12,730 nucleotides of DNA, taken from NCBI GenBank assembly GCA_014061035.1, contig JACGMN010000028.1, positions 1 to 12,730 of the forward strand, read 5' to 3'. Of the stretch, positions 6,121 to 12,708 are shown one piece after another. The notes beneath the pieces were generated by a model that had not been told where the DNA came from, did no database searches, and was given only the letters and a program-made list of their open reading frames with translations. Numbering within the stretch: position 1 is the stretch's first letter; every line of letters starts with the position of its first letter. This stretch comes from Candidatus Methanophagales archaeon. Its GTDB lineage: Archaea; Halobacteriota; Syntropharchaeia; Alkanophagales; Methanospirareceae. The position numbers and the translations under genes are program-made.

Positions 6121-9100
6121 ATGAAAGAAGTGCTTATCACCGATCTTGACGGAACACTGCTTGACATCGCGGATTACTCTTACGATGCGGTTCTTCCGGC
6201 TCTGGAATCGCTGAAGGAAAGGGATATCCCGGTCATATTTTGCACGGCGAAGACATTAGCGGAGAACGAATATTACCGCGAAATTTTTGGACTAGTGGAC
6301 CCTTTTATCGTGGATAATGGCGGTGCAATCTTCATTCCCAAGAATTATTTCTCTTTCGAGTTTGAATCTGTAGATCGTGACAATTATTACGTTATTGAAC
6401 TCGGTGCTTCATATACGGAGTTAAGAGCAGCTTTAAAGGCGATTCGCGAGGAGACCGGGTTTAAAATAACCGGTTTTGGCGATATGAGCGCGGAAGAAGT
6501 CGCAAAAGATGCTAATTTGAGTATAGACGCGGCAATCCGTGCAAAGAAGAAGGAATACAACGAGAGTTTCATCCTTGATGAGCCAGATGCTGAAGAGAAA
6601 GAAGCGATTTTGTTTGCCAAGATCGAAGAGAAAGGATTTAGCGTGACTCACGGGGGAAGATACTACAACATTCACGGGAAGAACGCGGACAAGGGTAAAG
6701 CAGTGGAGATTCTCACGAGATTATTCGAGAAGGAATATGGAGCTGGAGCGGTAAAGACACTGGGCATTGGAGATAGCAGGAATGATATTCCAATGTTGAA
6801 CGTGGTTGACCAGCCAGCGGTGGTAAAGAACAAAAAGGGGAAATGGCTCGATATTTCGCTATCAAATCTTTATAAGACTACTGGCGTGGGACCCGAAGGC
6901 TGGGTTGAGTTCGTAGAAAAGTTTATAAGTGACAAAGTAGCGAAAGATACAGTTTACCTCGTGCCGCACACGCATTACGATGCGATCTGGGTCTTCACGA
7001 AGGAGGACTATTTCCACATCAATCTGGTGCTCATCTTGAAAGAGGTAGTTGAACTTGTTGCAAAGACCGATTACAAGTTCCTGATAGAGCAGACTTTTCT
7101 GCTGGATGAGATGGAGAAGCGGTATCCGGAACTATTCCTAAAGGTTGCGAGGTACATAAAGGAAGGCAAGATAGAGATAGCTGGTGGAGAATACCTGATG
7201 GCTGATACAATGCTTCCGACTGGAGAGACACTGATAAGAGAAATTCTGGTTGGTAAAAGATATGTGAAGGAGAAGTTCGGTGTTGATGTTCCGGTAATGT
7301 GGCAAGCCGACAGTTTCGGTATGAATGCACAGCTACCGCAGATATATAAAAAATTAGGATACAAATATGTCGCATTCAGAAGAGGAGTACCAGAAAGGTC
7401 GCCGTCTGAATTTATCTGGCATGGTCTGGATGGAACGAAGATTTTAACTCACTGGATGCCGCTCGGATACCGGGCAGGATTAGACTTAGACCTGACAAAG
7501 TTGGATGATAGTTATAATAAGTTAAAAGAAGTAGCGGCAACCTCACATATCTTGATGCCTTCTGGGAGCGGAGTCACGCAGGCACAGTCAGAGACACCGG
7601 AAGTTGTGCGGGCGTGGAACGAGAAGAAAGAAGAAGTAGCGGAGATGAAGATTGCAACGCCATCCGAATTCTTCGACGCGGTGGAGAAAGAAATAGACGA
7701 GAAGAATCTTGAGATGGCAGTTCGAAACGGAGAGATGTATTCTGGCAAGTATTCCGAGGTATTCCCAAATTGCTGTTCGAGCAGGATGTGGATAAAAAAA
7801 GGTCTATGCAGTTTCGAGAATTGCCTATTAGACTGCGAGTGTTGGAGTACAATAATCTCTCTCCTGGACGGCAATCCATCTGAGGTGCTAATGGACTGCT
7901 GGCGAAAAATTCTATTTATCGCATTTCACGACGCTGTTCCCGGAACAGGGACGGACGAGGTTTACGATGAGGTGAGGCAGTACCTGAACTTTCTTAAAAT
8001 CGAACTCTCCGCACTCCGCCCTCGCGTGCACAATCAAATAATAGAGCACGAATCCGAGGTAGAGTTGGGCGGAGAAAGCGGAGATATAATAGTATTTAAC
8101 ACGCTGTCGTGGGAAGTGAATAACTGGATAGAGATGGATTTGGATTTTGATAAAGGAGAAGTAGTGACGGTAAAAGGATTAAAAAGCGGTGGTACAGAGA
8201 TAAATGTGGAAGTGATAAGGTTTGCGAGATATGACGATGACTCGCTGAGATATGCAAGGATAGGATTCACTCCCACGGTTCCGGGACTGGGATATAGGGT
8301 ATATAAAATCCTCGAGCGAGAGCCTAAAAGGTACCGTTATGACCCGAACTATATCGTGATAAAGGGGAACACGATAGAGAACAGATTCTTTGGTGTAGAG
8401 ATAGACCCGACTACGGGGTTGTTTGATCTTTCATTACCAGGTAAAAGGAGAAAAGCGGAGAGAGAGATGATTTGTACGGCAAACGAGCTTGTTCTTGAGG
8501 AAGAAACTGGAGACCTCTACTATCACAGACAAACATTGGGTATACCGTTGAAGACAGAAAAGGGCGAGGGCGTGAAATATGGATCGTTCCGTGTAAGAAA
8601 CTTCGGGATAAGTAAAAGTCCTTTAAGACGAGTTATAACTATTGAGACCGATTACTATTCACTTCGCTGGCCGTATCGGTTGACGGAGAAGATGGCGCCG
8701 CGTATATGGCGGCATAAATTCCTGGAGTGTACAAAGAAGATAATAGTTTATAGGGAAATTCCGAGGATAGATTTCATCACGACTATAATAAACAAGCATC
8801 CGAGAGCACGGCTCAGGGTCAGGTTCTCAACAGACATAAAATCTCCTGATTATTCTTGCGGAACTCAATTTGGCGTTGTTTCACGTCCAACAGACCAGTG
8901 GAATTATAAGCCAGAGCCGGAAGAGGAGTGGAAAGAGGCGCCATGCGGTGCATTCCCCTCGCTGAAGTGGTTAGACTATTCTGACAGAGAGAATGGCAAT
9001 GGCTTGACCGTGATTCACAGAGGGATACCTGAAAATGAGGTACGAGACGGGAACATCTATTTAACACTGCTAAGGGGTGTTTCAATGCTCTCCTCTGATG

Positions 9101-9576
9101 GTGGCGCAGGTCCTACAATACCGGTTCCCGATGCAGAGGAGTTCAAAAGATACGAGTTCAGATATTCCGTCTATCCGCACAGAGGTACGTGGCAGGAAGC
9201 GGAATCCTACAAGCATGCTTATGAGTTCAACTCCGATTTGTATGCAATGCAGTTGCCTGCGGGAGTGAAACTGCCTTTGAAACGCTCATTTTTGAAGATA
9301 GAGCCGAAAAATGTTATTTTATCTGCACTGAAAAAGGCTGAGAATGGTAATAAGAATGAAGTGATTATGAGATTTTATGAGACGGCGGGGGAAGAGACGG
9401 ATGCGGAAATAACACTATTCCGTGAGCCAACAGAAGTTAAGGTGGTGAACATGCTGGAAGAGGAAGATTATGAGGATGCGGACGGAGGAATAGTAAAAGA
9501 GTTTAAAAAGGAGGGTAAGAGAATAGCGCTGACGGTAAACCCTTATGAGATAGTGACGTTGAAGCTGAAGTTTTGA
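6121..9576 (+). CDS. Mannosyl-3-phosphoglycerate phosphatase fused to GH38 alpha-mannosidase
   Basis: A single 1151-residue chain with two enzymes. Residues 1 to about 275 are a HAD phosphatase of the MpgP type: DLDGT with D8 (nucleophile) and D10, CTAKTLAENEYYRE, VDNGGAIFIP, and motif GIGDSRNDIPML with D218 and D222. It dephosphorylates the MpgS product to mannosylglycerate. Residues about 279-1151 are a complete GH38 alpha-mannosidase. The zinc ligands are H285 and D287 (HTHYDAIW), D397 (WQADSFG, also the nucleophile) and H603 (AFHDAVPGT). They are followed by the middle and C-terminal beta domains (ENRFFGVEIDPTTG; QFGVVSRPT). There is no stop, repeat or plausible Met start at the junction, so the fusion looks genuine. 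No signal peptide is visible, so it should be cytoplasmic. Bacterial MngB, also GH38, cleaves phosphomannosylglycerate, which suggests mannosylglycerate as substrate; other alpha-mannosides are possible. Confidence 0.93.
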   Translation: MKEVLITDLDGTLLDIADYSYDAVLPALESLKERDIPVIFCTAKTLAENEYYREIFGLVDPFIVDNGGAIFIPKNYFSFEFESVDRDNYYVIELGASYTELRAALKAIREETGFKITGFGDMSAEEVAKDANLSIDAAIRAKKKEYNESFILDEPDAEEKEAILFAKIEEKGFSVTHGGRYYNIHGKNADKGKAVEILTRLFEKEYGAGAVKTLGIGDSRNDIPMLNVVDQPAVVKNKKGKWLDISLSNLYKTTGVGPEGWVEFVEKFISDKVAKDTVYLVPHTHYDAIWVFTKEDYFHINLVLILKEVVELVAKTDYKFLIEQTFLLDEMEKRYPELFLKVARYIKEGKIEIAGGEYLMADTMLPTGETLIREILVGKRYVKEKFGVDVPVMWQADSFGMNAQLPQIYKKLGYKYVAFRRGVPERSPSEFIWHGLDGTKILTHWMPLGYRAGLDLDLTKLDDSYNKLKEVAATSHILMPSGSGVTQAQSETPEVVRAWNEKKEEVAEMKIATPSEFFDAVEKEIDEKNLEMAVRNGEMYSGKYSEVFPNCCSSRMWIKKGLCSFENCLLDCECWSTIISLLDGNPSEVLMDCWRKILFIAFHDAVPGTGTDEVYDEVRQYLNFLKIELSALRPRVHNQIIEHESEVELGGESGDIIVFNTLSWEVNNWIEMDLDFDKGEVVTVKGLKSGGTEINVEVIRFARYDDDSLRYARIGFTPTVPGLGYRVYKILEREPKRYRYDPNYIVIKGNTIENRFFGVEIDPTTGLFDLSLPGKRRKAEREMICTANELVLEEETGDLYYHRQTLGIPLKTEKGEGVKYGSFRVRNFGISKSPLRRVITIETDYYSLRWPYRLTEKMAPRIWRHKFLECTKKIIVYREIPRIDFITTIINKHPRARLRVRFSTDIKSPDYSCGTQFGVVSRPTDQWNYKPEPEEEWKEAPCGAFPSLKWLDYSDRENGNGLTVIHRGIPENEVRDGNIYLTLLRGVSMLSSDGGAGPTIPVPDAEEFKRYEFRYSVYPHRGTWQEAESYKHAYEFNSDLYAMQLPAGVKLPLKRSFLKIEPKNVILSALKKAENGNKNEVIMRFYETAGEETDAEITLFREPTEVKVVNMLEEEDYEDADGGIVKEFKKEGKRIALTVNPYEIVTLKLKF

Positions 9577-9586
9577 TAGCTGTTAA

Positions 9587-9627
9587 GGTTCAGGGGTTCA
9601 GGGTTCACGGTTCACGGTTCAAGGTTA
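9587..9627 (+). repeat. GGTTCAC heptamer array (copy 4)
   Basis: GGTTC recurs at 9587, 9595, 9602, 9609 and 9616, then GGTTA at 9623. The first interval is 8 bases and the rest are 7. The units grade from GGTTCAG to GGTTCAC. The array begins about 10 nt after the stop codon of the phosphatase-mannosidase gene, as copy 2 begins right after fen. Confidence 0.88.
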
Positions 9628-9641
9628 GAAAACGATGAATA

Positions 9642-9672
9642 TAGAATTCCGAATATCGAACGATAAATTCTA
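9642..9672. terminator. Hairpin between convergent genes, possible terminator
   Basis: TAGAATT (9642-9648) pairs with AATTCTA (9666-9672). Inside it TATCG (9654-9658) pairs with CGATA (9661-9665) over a 2-nt loop, leaving CCGAA as a bulge. It lies between the end of the mannosylglycerate operon and the end of the broken minus-strand gene, and a short T run (ATTTTAG) follows. The stem is AT-rich and the steep 2-nt loop is unusual, so the terminator role is only a suggestion. Confidence 0.25.
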
Positions 9673-9681
9673 AATATGATT

Positions 9682-9986
9682 TTAGCCGTGAATCTGAGAG
9701 GATGATAAAAAATCTCCTTTTCCATTCCTGCTAATATAATATCGATGATGTAAACCACAATCTGGACAAAATTCAACATATCCTCTAATTTGATTATAAT
9801 CTCTTTTTAGTAAATTCCAAATTATTGTTAGATGCCTACCCCAACAAGGTTTTCTGTAGTTTACTTCTATTTCACTTTTACAGCCAAACATTTTAATCCT
9901 AACATTTTTAGGAATTTCGTTGCATCTTCATTTTTTATGGATGCTTTAATTCTATTCTTGAAGAATTAAAAAATTAACAATTTCAT
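9682..9986 (-). pseudogene. Broken small zinc-ribbon protein gene
   Basis: The open part (69 residues, 9891 down to 9682) has CPDCG near residue 42 and basic, aromatic surroundings (GLHHRYYISR), but only a lone GC before it. In the other frame, just upstream, the minus strand reads RIKASIKNEDATKFLKMLGLK. Adding one base in the T run at 9886-9888 joins the two and creates CFGC, so the restored product has the CxxC...CxxC pattern of a zinc ribbon. Farther upstream an ATG at 9986 opens MKLLIF and meets an in-frame TAA at 9968-9966. A restored gene could also start at the ATG at 9905. So there is one clear frameshift and perhaps one nonsense change. It may be a decayed gene or an assembly error. 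I do not recognise the family. The DNA is more AT-rich than that of neighbouring genes. Confidence 0.4.
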
Positions 9987-10020
9987 TAAAGCTGGGGAAT
10001 CGGGCATAAATCATAGTCCT

Positions 10021-10048
10021 GCATCCCGCATCCTGCATCCTACGCCCT
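10021..10048 (+). repeat. GCATCCT heptamer array
   Basis: GCATCCC, GCATCCT, GCATCCT and the variant ACGCCCT follow one another at 7-base spacing. This is a third unrelated heptamer sequence with the same period as the GGTTCAC and CTCAAAC/CTCACAC arrays. It is non-coding on both strands as far as I can see. Confidence 0.75.
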
Positions 10049-10136
10049 CAGAGTTTATACAGAACAATTTTGTATATTATTGTATTATGAAAGAAATGAA
10101 AGAAATAAAAGAAATAATCAAAACAATCCTTGCTGA

Positions 10137-10367
10137 ATGAGTGGCAGAGAATTGCCCGAGGTTGTTGACCGAAGTGTGGATTTGGTCGATTATATCAGTA
10201 TGGAACCCAGGAAGATAATCGTCAACGAAGAAATGGTAGTCTCCGCGGAAAGAGGAGGTAGATTTTATGCTTACGGGATACTCACACCTCACACCTCACA
10301 AATACTATACTCACAAATACTATATATATATGAATATATATGTTCCAAAACCGAAAACACGATATAG
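10137..10367 (+). CDS. Possible small protein upstream of hypE (doubtful)
   Basis: A 76-residue frame. The first 48 or so residues look protein-like, mixing acidic and hydrophobic residues (ELPEVVDRSVDLVDYI, KIIVNEEMVVSAERGG). The rest is translated from the CTCACAC and AT-rich repeats and is unlikely to be functional. Its ATG overlaps the TGA of a 17-codon frame (10087-10140, from a GAAAGAAAT tandem repeat) as ATGA. I recognise no family. It may be a truncated gene whose end was replaced by repeat DNA, or chance. Confidence 0.25.
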   Translation: MSGRELPEVVDRSVDLVDYISMEPRKIIVNEEMVVSAERGGRFYAYGILTPHTSQILYSQILYIYEYICSKTENTI

Positions 10368-10389
10368 CGATAAAAAAGAGAGAATGTGA
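10267..10389 (+). CDS. Possible 40-residue Tyr-rich peptide coupled to hypE (speculative)
   Basis: The ATG follows a near-perfect GAGGAGGT site (10252-10259) by 7 nt. The frame runs 40 codons through the repeats, where the 15-bp duplication gives HKYYTHKYY, and its TGA overlaps the hypE ATG as TGATG. It has 8 tyrosines in 40 residues. The strong ribosome site and the stop-start overlap suggest a leader peptide coupled to hypE. The TATA-like DNA inside it argues instead that transcription starts within this frame. Confidence 0.2.
   Translation: MLTGYSHLTPHKYYTHKYYIYMNIYVPKPKTRYSDKKERM
10281..10324 (+). repeat. CTCACAC heptamers and a 15-bp tandem duplication
   Basis: Two CTCACAC heptamers (10281-10294) lead into CTCACAAATACTATA repeated exactly (10295-10309, 10310-10324). 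The heptamer resembles CTCAAAC upstream of fen, and both sites continue into ACAAATACTA close to a start codon. Confidence 0.85.
10316..10342 (+). promoter_or_regulatory. Possible promoter of hypE
   Basis: An alternating AT stretch (TACTATATATATATGAATATATATG) lies 47-73 nt before the hypE start. Initiation about 26 nt downstream would give a leader of roughly 25-35 nt carrying the purine-rich AAAAAAGAGAGA before the ATG. It is the most TATA-like DNA in the window. The assignment is by composition and distance only. Confidence 0.35.
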
Positions 10390-11504
10390 TGATCGATAAC
10401 GATAGCGGCAATATAAAATTGGAGCACGGTGCAGGTGGTGAAGAGATGCACGAGTTACTTAAGCTCATGCTCCGATACTTCAATTTCACCAATGCCAACG
10501 CCAGTAATAACAGTAACAAATGGGCAAAAGCAGTAATAGATGTGCCTTTGAAAGCTCTAGATGACTCTGCTGTCGTTGACAATATCGTCTTCACTACCGA
10601 CTCTCATACAGTGAAACCGCTCTTCTTTCCGGGTGGGGATATTGGGAGCCTTTCAATTGCAGGCACTGTCAACGATATCGCGGTTATGGGTGCGGAACCA
10701 CTCTGCTTATCGGTAGCATTTGTAATAGAAGAAGGGTTTCCTATCACCGATTTTGAACGGCTTTTAGAGAGCATGAAGAAGACGTGTGAAGATGCAGAAG
10801 TCGCAGTAGTCACTGGCGATACGAAAGTTGTTGAACGTGGTGCGGTAGAGAGGATAATCGTGAACACGTCTGCGATAGGAAGGCGGACGGAAGCATTAGA
10901 GAAGAATATGGAAGAAGTGAGACGATACCGTGAATTAGCCGGGAACTGGTTGATTGACTCTAATCTTCGTGATGGCGATAGTATAATCGTCTCCGGCTAT
11001 CTCGGCGATCACGGTATCGCACTGCTCTCGTTCAGGGAAGGGTTTGAGTTCGATACCGGGCTACAATCAGATATAGCTCCGTTAAACAGAACAATTCACG
11101 AAGTCTTAAATGTCGGTGGTGTAGTTGCTATGAAGGACCTGACAAGAGGTGGACTTGCAAATTCGCTCAACGAATTCAGCCTGAAATCGAACGTTGGTAT
11201 CCTAATAGAGGAGGATAAGATTCCTGTAAGAGAATCGGTTCGGAATGCCTGTGAGCTTCTAGGAATAGACCAGTTAGAGATAGGTAATGAAGGTAAGCTG
11301 GTTATGGGTGTTGTAAAAGAGAAAGCCAGTGATGTGCTTCACGCACTGTGGAGAACGAAACACGGGAAAGATGCTGCAATCATTGGGTCCGCGACTGAGA
11401 AGCTGGGGGCGAAGAAGCTGAAAGGCGTAGTGATGAAGACACAGGTTGGTGGTATGAGAATCGTTGAGACGCCGATCGGTGATCCTGTGCCGCGGATATG
11501 TTGA
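10389..11504 (+). CDS. hypE: Hydrogenase maturation protein HypE
   Basis: HypE takes a carbamoyl group onto its C-terminal cysteine and dehydrates it with ATP to a thiocyanate, the source of the cyanide ligands of [NiFe]-hydrogenase. The 371-residue chain has the AIR-synthase-like layout: HGAGG (about 13-17), TTDSHTVKPLFFPGGDIGSL (PGGD at about 81-84), GTVNDIAVMGAEPL (from about 92), VVTGDTKVV, YLGDHGIALLS, DLTRGGLANSLNE and IGNEGKLVMGV. It ends in PRIC, with C371 the acceptor residue. It is slightly longer than usual because of an Asn-rich insert near 35-45 and a charged insert near 170-185. A GTG at 10386 would add one residue. The usual partners hypA, hypB, hypC, hypD and hypF, and hydrogenase genes, are not in the window. 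Confidence 0.96.
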   Translation: MIDNDSGNIKLEHGAGGEEMHELLKLMLRYFNFTNANASNNSNKWAKAVIDVPLKALDDSAVVDNIVFTTDSHTVKPLFFPGGDIGSLSIAGTVNDIAVMGAEPLCLSVAFVIEEGFPITDFERLLESMKKTCEDAEVAVVTGDTKVVERGAVERIIVNTSAIGRRTEALEKNMEEVRRYRELAGNWLIDSNLRDGDSIIVSGYLGDHGIALLSFREGFEFDTGLQSDIAPLNRTIHEVLNVGGVVAMKDLTRGGLANSLNEFSLKSNVGILIEEDKIPVRESVRNACELLGIDQLEIGNEGKLVMGVVKEKASDVLHALWRTKHGKDAAIIGSATEKLGAKKLKGVVMKTQVGGMRIVETPIGDPVPRIC

Positions 11505-11605
11505 GATCTTGAATTGATGGTAAAATAATAAATAATAAGAGAATAAGAGATCGTGATAAAGTAGAAAAACTGGAGAAGGAGCTAACAAAATAATTTTTAT
11601 GCATT

Positions 11606-12706
11606 ATGGTAACAATAACAGGTAAAGTGCTTCGGATTCTACCATTTAAAGAACTGACCGTGACCGACAGGAGTGATGCCGGCACCGATACCAGTACCAG
11701 TACCAGTACCAGTACTACTAAGAAAGTCGTTGATCTTATCATAGCAGATGAATCCGATCACACTCGTGTATCTTTCTGGGATGAGAAAGCAGAACTGGTT
11801 AGACGCGGCGATATAAAAATCAATGATCTACTACGCATAGAGAACGCTTCTGTATCCAAAGCCAAAGCCAAAGCCAAAACGCAGGTAGAAATTAGCGGTG
11901 AGAAGCAGAAGCGTGCATACGTCGGTAAATACGCGAGGATATCGAAGCTTACTGAGAATAAGAATATCAATATCGCGCCTTTGTCTCATGCACGCGCAAA
12001 CGCAAACTTGGTAAAACTTACCGTATTGGCAGTTGCGAGACCTGAGAAGGGTCAGGTCTGCATTGCGGGCATAACCGAGGATGGTGAATGGATAAGACCA
12101 CAGGGCATCTATGAGGCTGATATGGATACTTCCGGCACAGGAATAGGAATACAGCCATTCAAAAATCTCGCAGTGTCAGCGGTATATCTCGAGCCGTGGT
12201 TAGGTAAACACGCAAGGAAGGAAGATCGATTTTTTGTTTACACCAGAGGCGTGGAGAAGGAACTGGGCGATATGGAGAAGAGAGCGTTTTTGGAGCGGTA
12301 TCTTGATGCTTCTGTTGACGAGGTCTTTAACCGCGGCAGGACGTTAGGCTTGATAAAACCTCGCATTGTGCACGTCTACGAGAAGAAGAAGAAGCGGAGA
12401 CAAAGACAGAAACAGACGGGGACAGAAACGGAAAAGGACGATAGCAGTTCCATCCGCTTCAACTTTAAAGATGCTTCGGGTAGAGTCTATAGGCGGTGGT
12501 CATGTAGATGCGATTCATTTTACAAGACATGGAATGCAATGAAGACCAGGCATCGGTGGACGTATAGCTGGAGGATGCATAGATACCTGAAGAAGAACGA
12601 AATATATCTCGCCATCGGTCTTACGCATTCAGATTATGGCGCTACATGGCTGGAATACGGTGCATATCCTATGATTGTTGGCGTACACGTAATTACTGGG
12701 CGGTAA
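11606..12706 (+). CDS. RPA-like OB-fold plus dual-OB (DuOB-like) protein
   Basis: Probable nucleic-acid-binding protein of 366 residues. Residues about 1-110 resemble an RPA/SSB-type OB fold: ITGKVLRIL, VVDLIIADESDHTRVSFWDEKAELV, then GDIKINDLLRIENASV. It is interrupted by a Thr-Ser repeat (about 29-38) and a Lys-Ala repeat (84-91). Residues about 136-366 resemble the dual OB-containing (DuOB) domain: LAVARPEKGQVCIAGITEDGEWIRP (141-165), AVSAVYLEPW, a basic stretch KKKKRRQRQK (260-269), and a conserved-looking end (RRWSCRCDSFYKTW, YLAIGLTHSDYGATW). There are no catalytic motifs, so binding of single-stranded DNA or RNA is the likely role. The gene starts 101 nt after hypE, with AGAAGGAG 23-30 nt upstream, rather far to act as a ribosome site. 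The link to hypE may be positional only. Domain calls are by eye. Confidence 0.75.
   Translation: MVTITGKVLRILPFKELTVTDRSDAGTDTSTSTSTSTTKKVVDLIIADESDHTRVSFWDEKAELVRRGDIKINDLLRIENASVSKAKAKAKTQVEISGEKQKRAYVGKYARISKLTENKNINIAPLSHARANANLVKLTVLAVARPEKGQVCIAGITEDGEWIRPQGIYEADMDTSGTGIGIQPFKNLAVSAVYLEPWLGKHARKEDRFFVYTRGVEKELGDMEKRAFLERYLDASVDEVFNRGRTLGLIKPRIVHVYEKKKKRRQRQKQTGTETEKDDSSSIRFNFKDASGRVYRRWSCRCDSFYKTWNAMKTRHRWTYSWRMHRYLKKNEIYLAIGLTHSDYGATWLEYGAYPMIVGVHVITGR
11690..11713 (+). repeat. In-frame ACCAGT hexamer repeat (Thr-Ser)n
   Basis: Four exact ACCAGT units encode Thr-Ser dipeptides inside the N-terminal OB-fold region, probably in the loop between the first two strands. The hexamer keeps the reading frame whatever its copy number. 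Confidence 0.9.
11855..11878 (+). repeat. In-frame GCCAAA hexamer repeat (Ala-Lys)n
   Basis: TCCAAA is followed by three exact GCCAAA units encoding Ser-Lys and Ala-Lys dipeptides. It sits about 140 bases after the ACCAGT repeat in the same gene and adds a basic stretch to another loop of the OB-fold region. Confidence 0.9.
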
Positions 12707-12708
12707 GG

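Noticed and set aside
6900..6990. Phosphatase-mannosidase fusion as a lost stop between two genes
   Set aside because: The frame runs through without repeats or homopolymers. No ribosome site or ATG start for a separate GH38 gene lies near the junction, and both domains begin and end in normal places.
7031..7879. Overlapping minus-strand frames of 97-120 residues opposite the GH38 domain
   Set aside because: They cover conserved GH38 motifs on the other strand. Several frames are open at once, as codon bias alone would produce.
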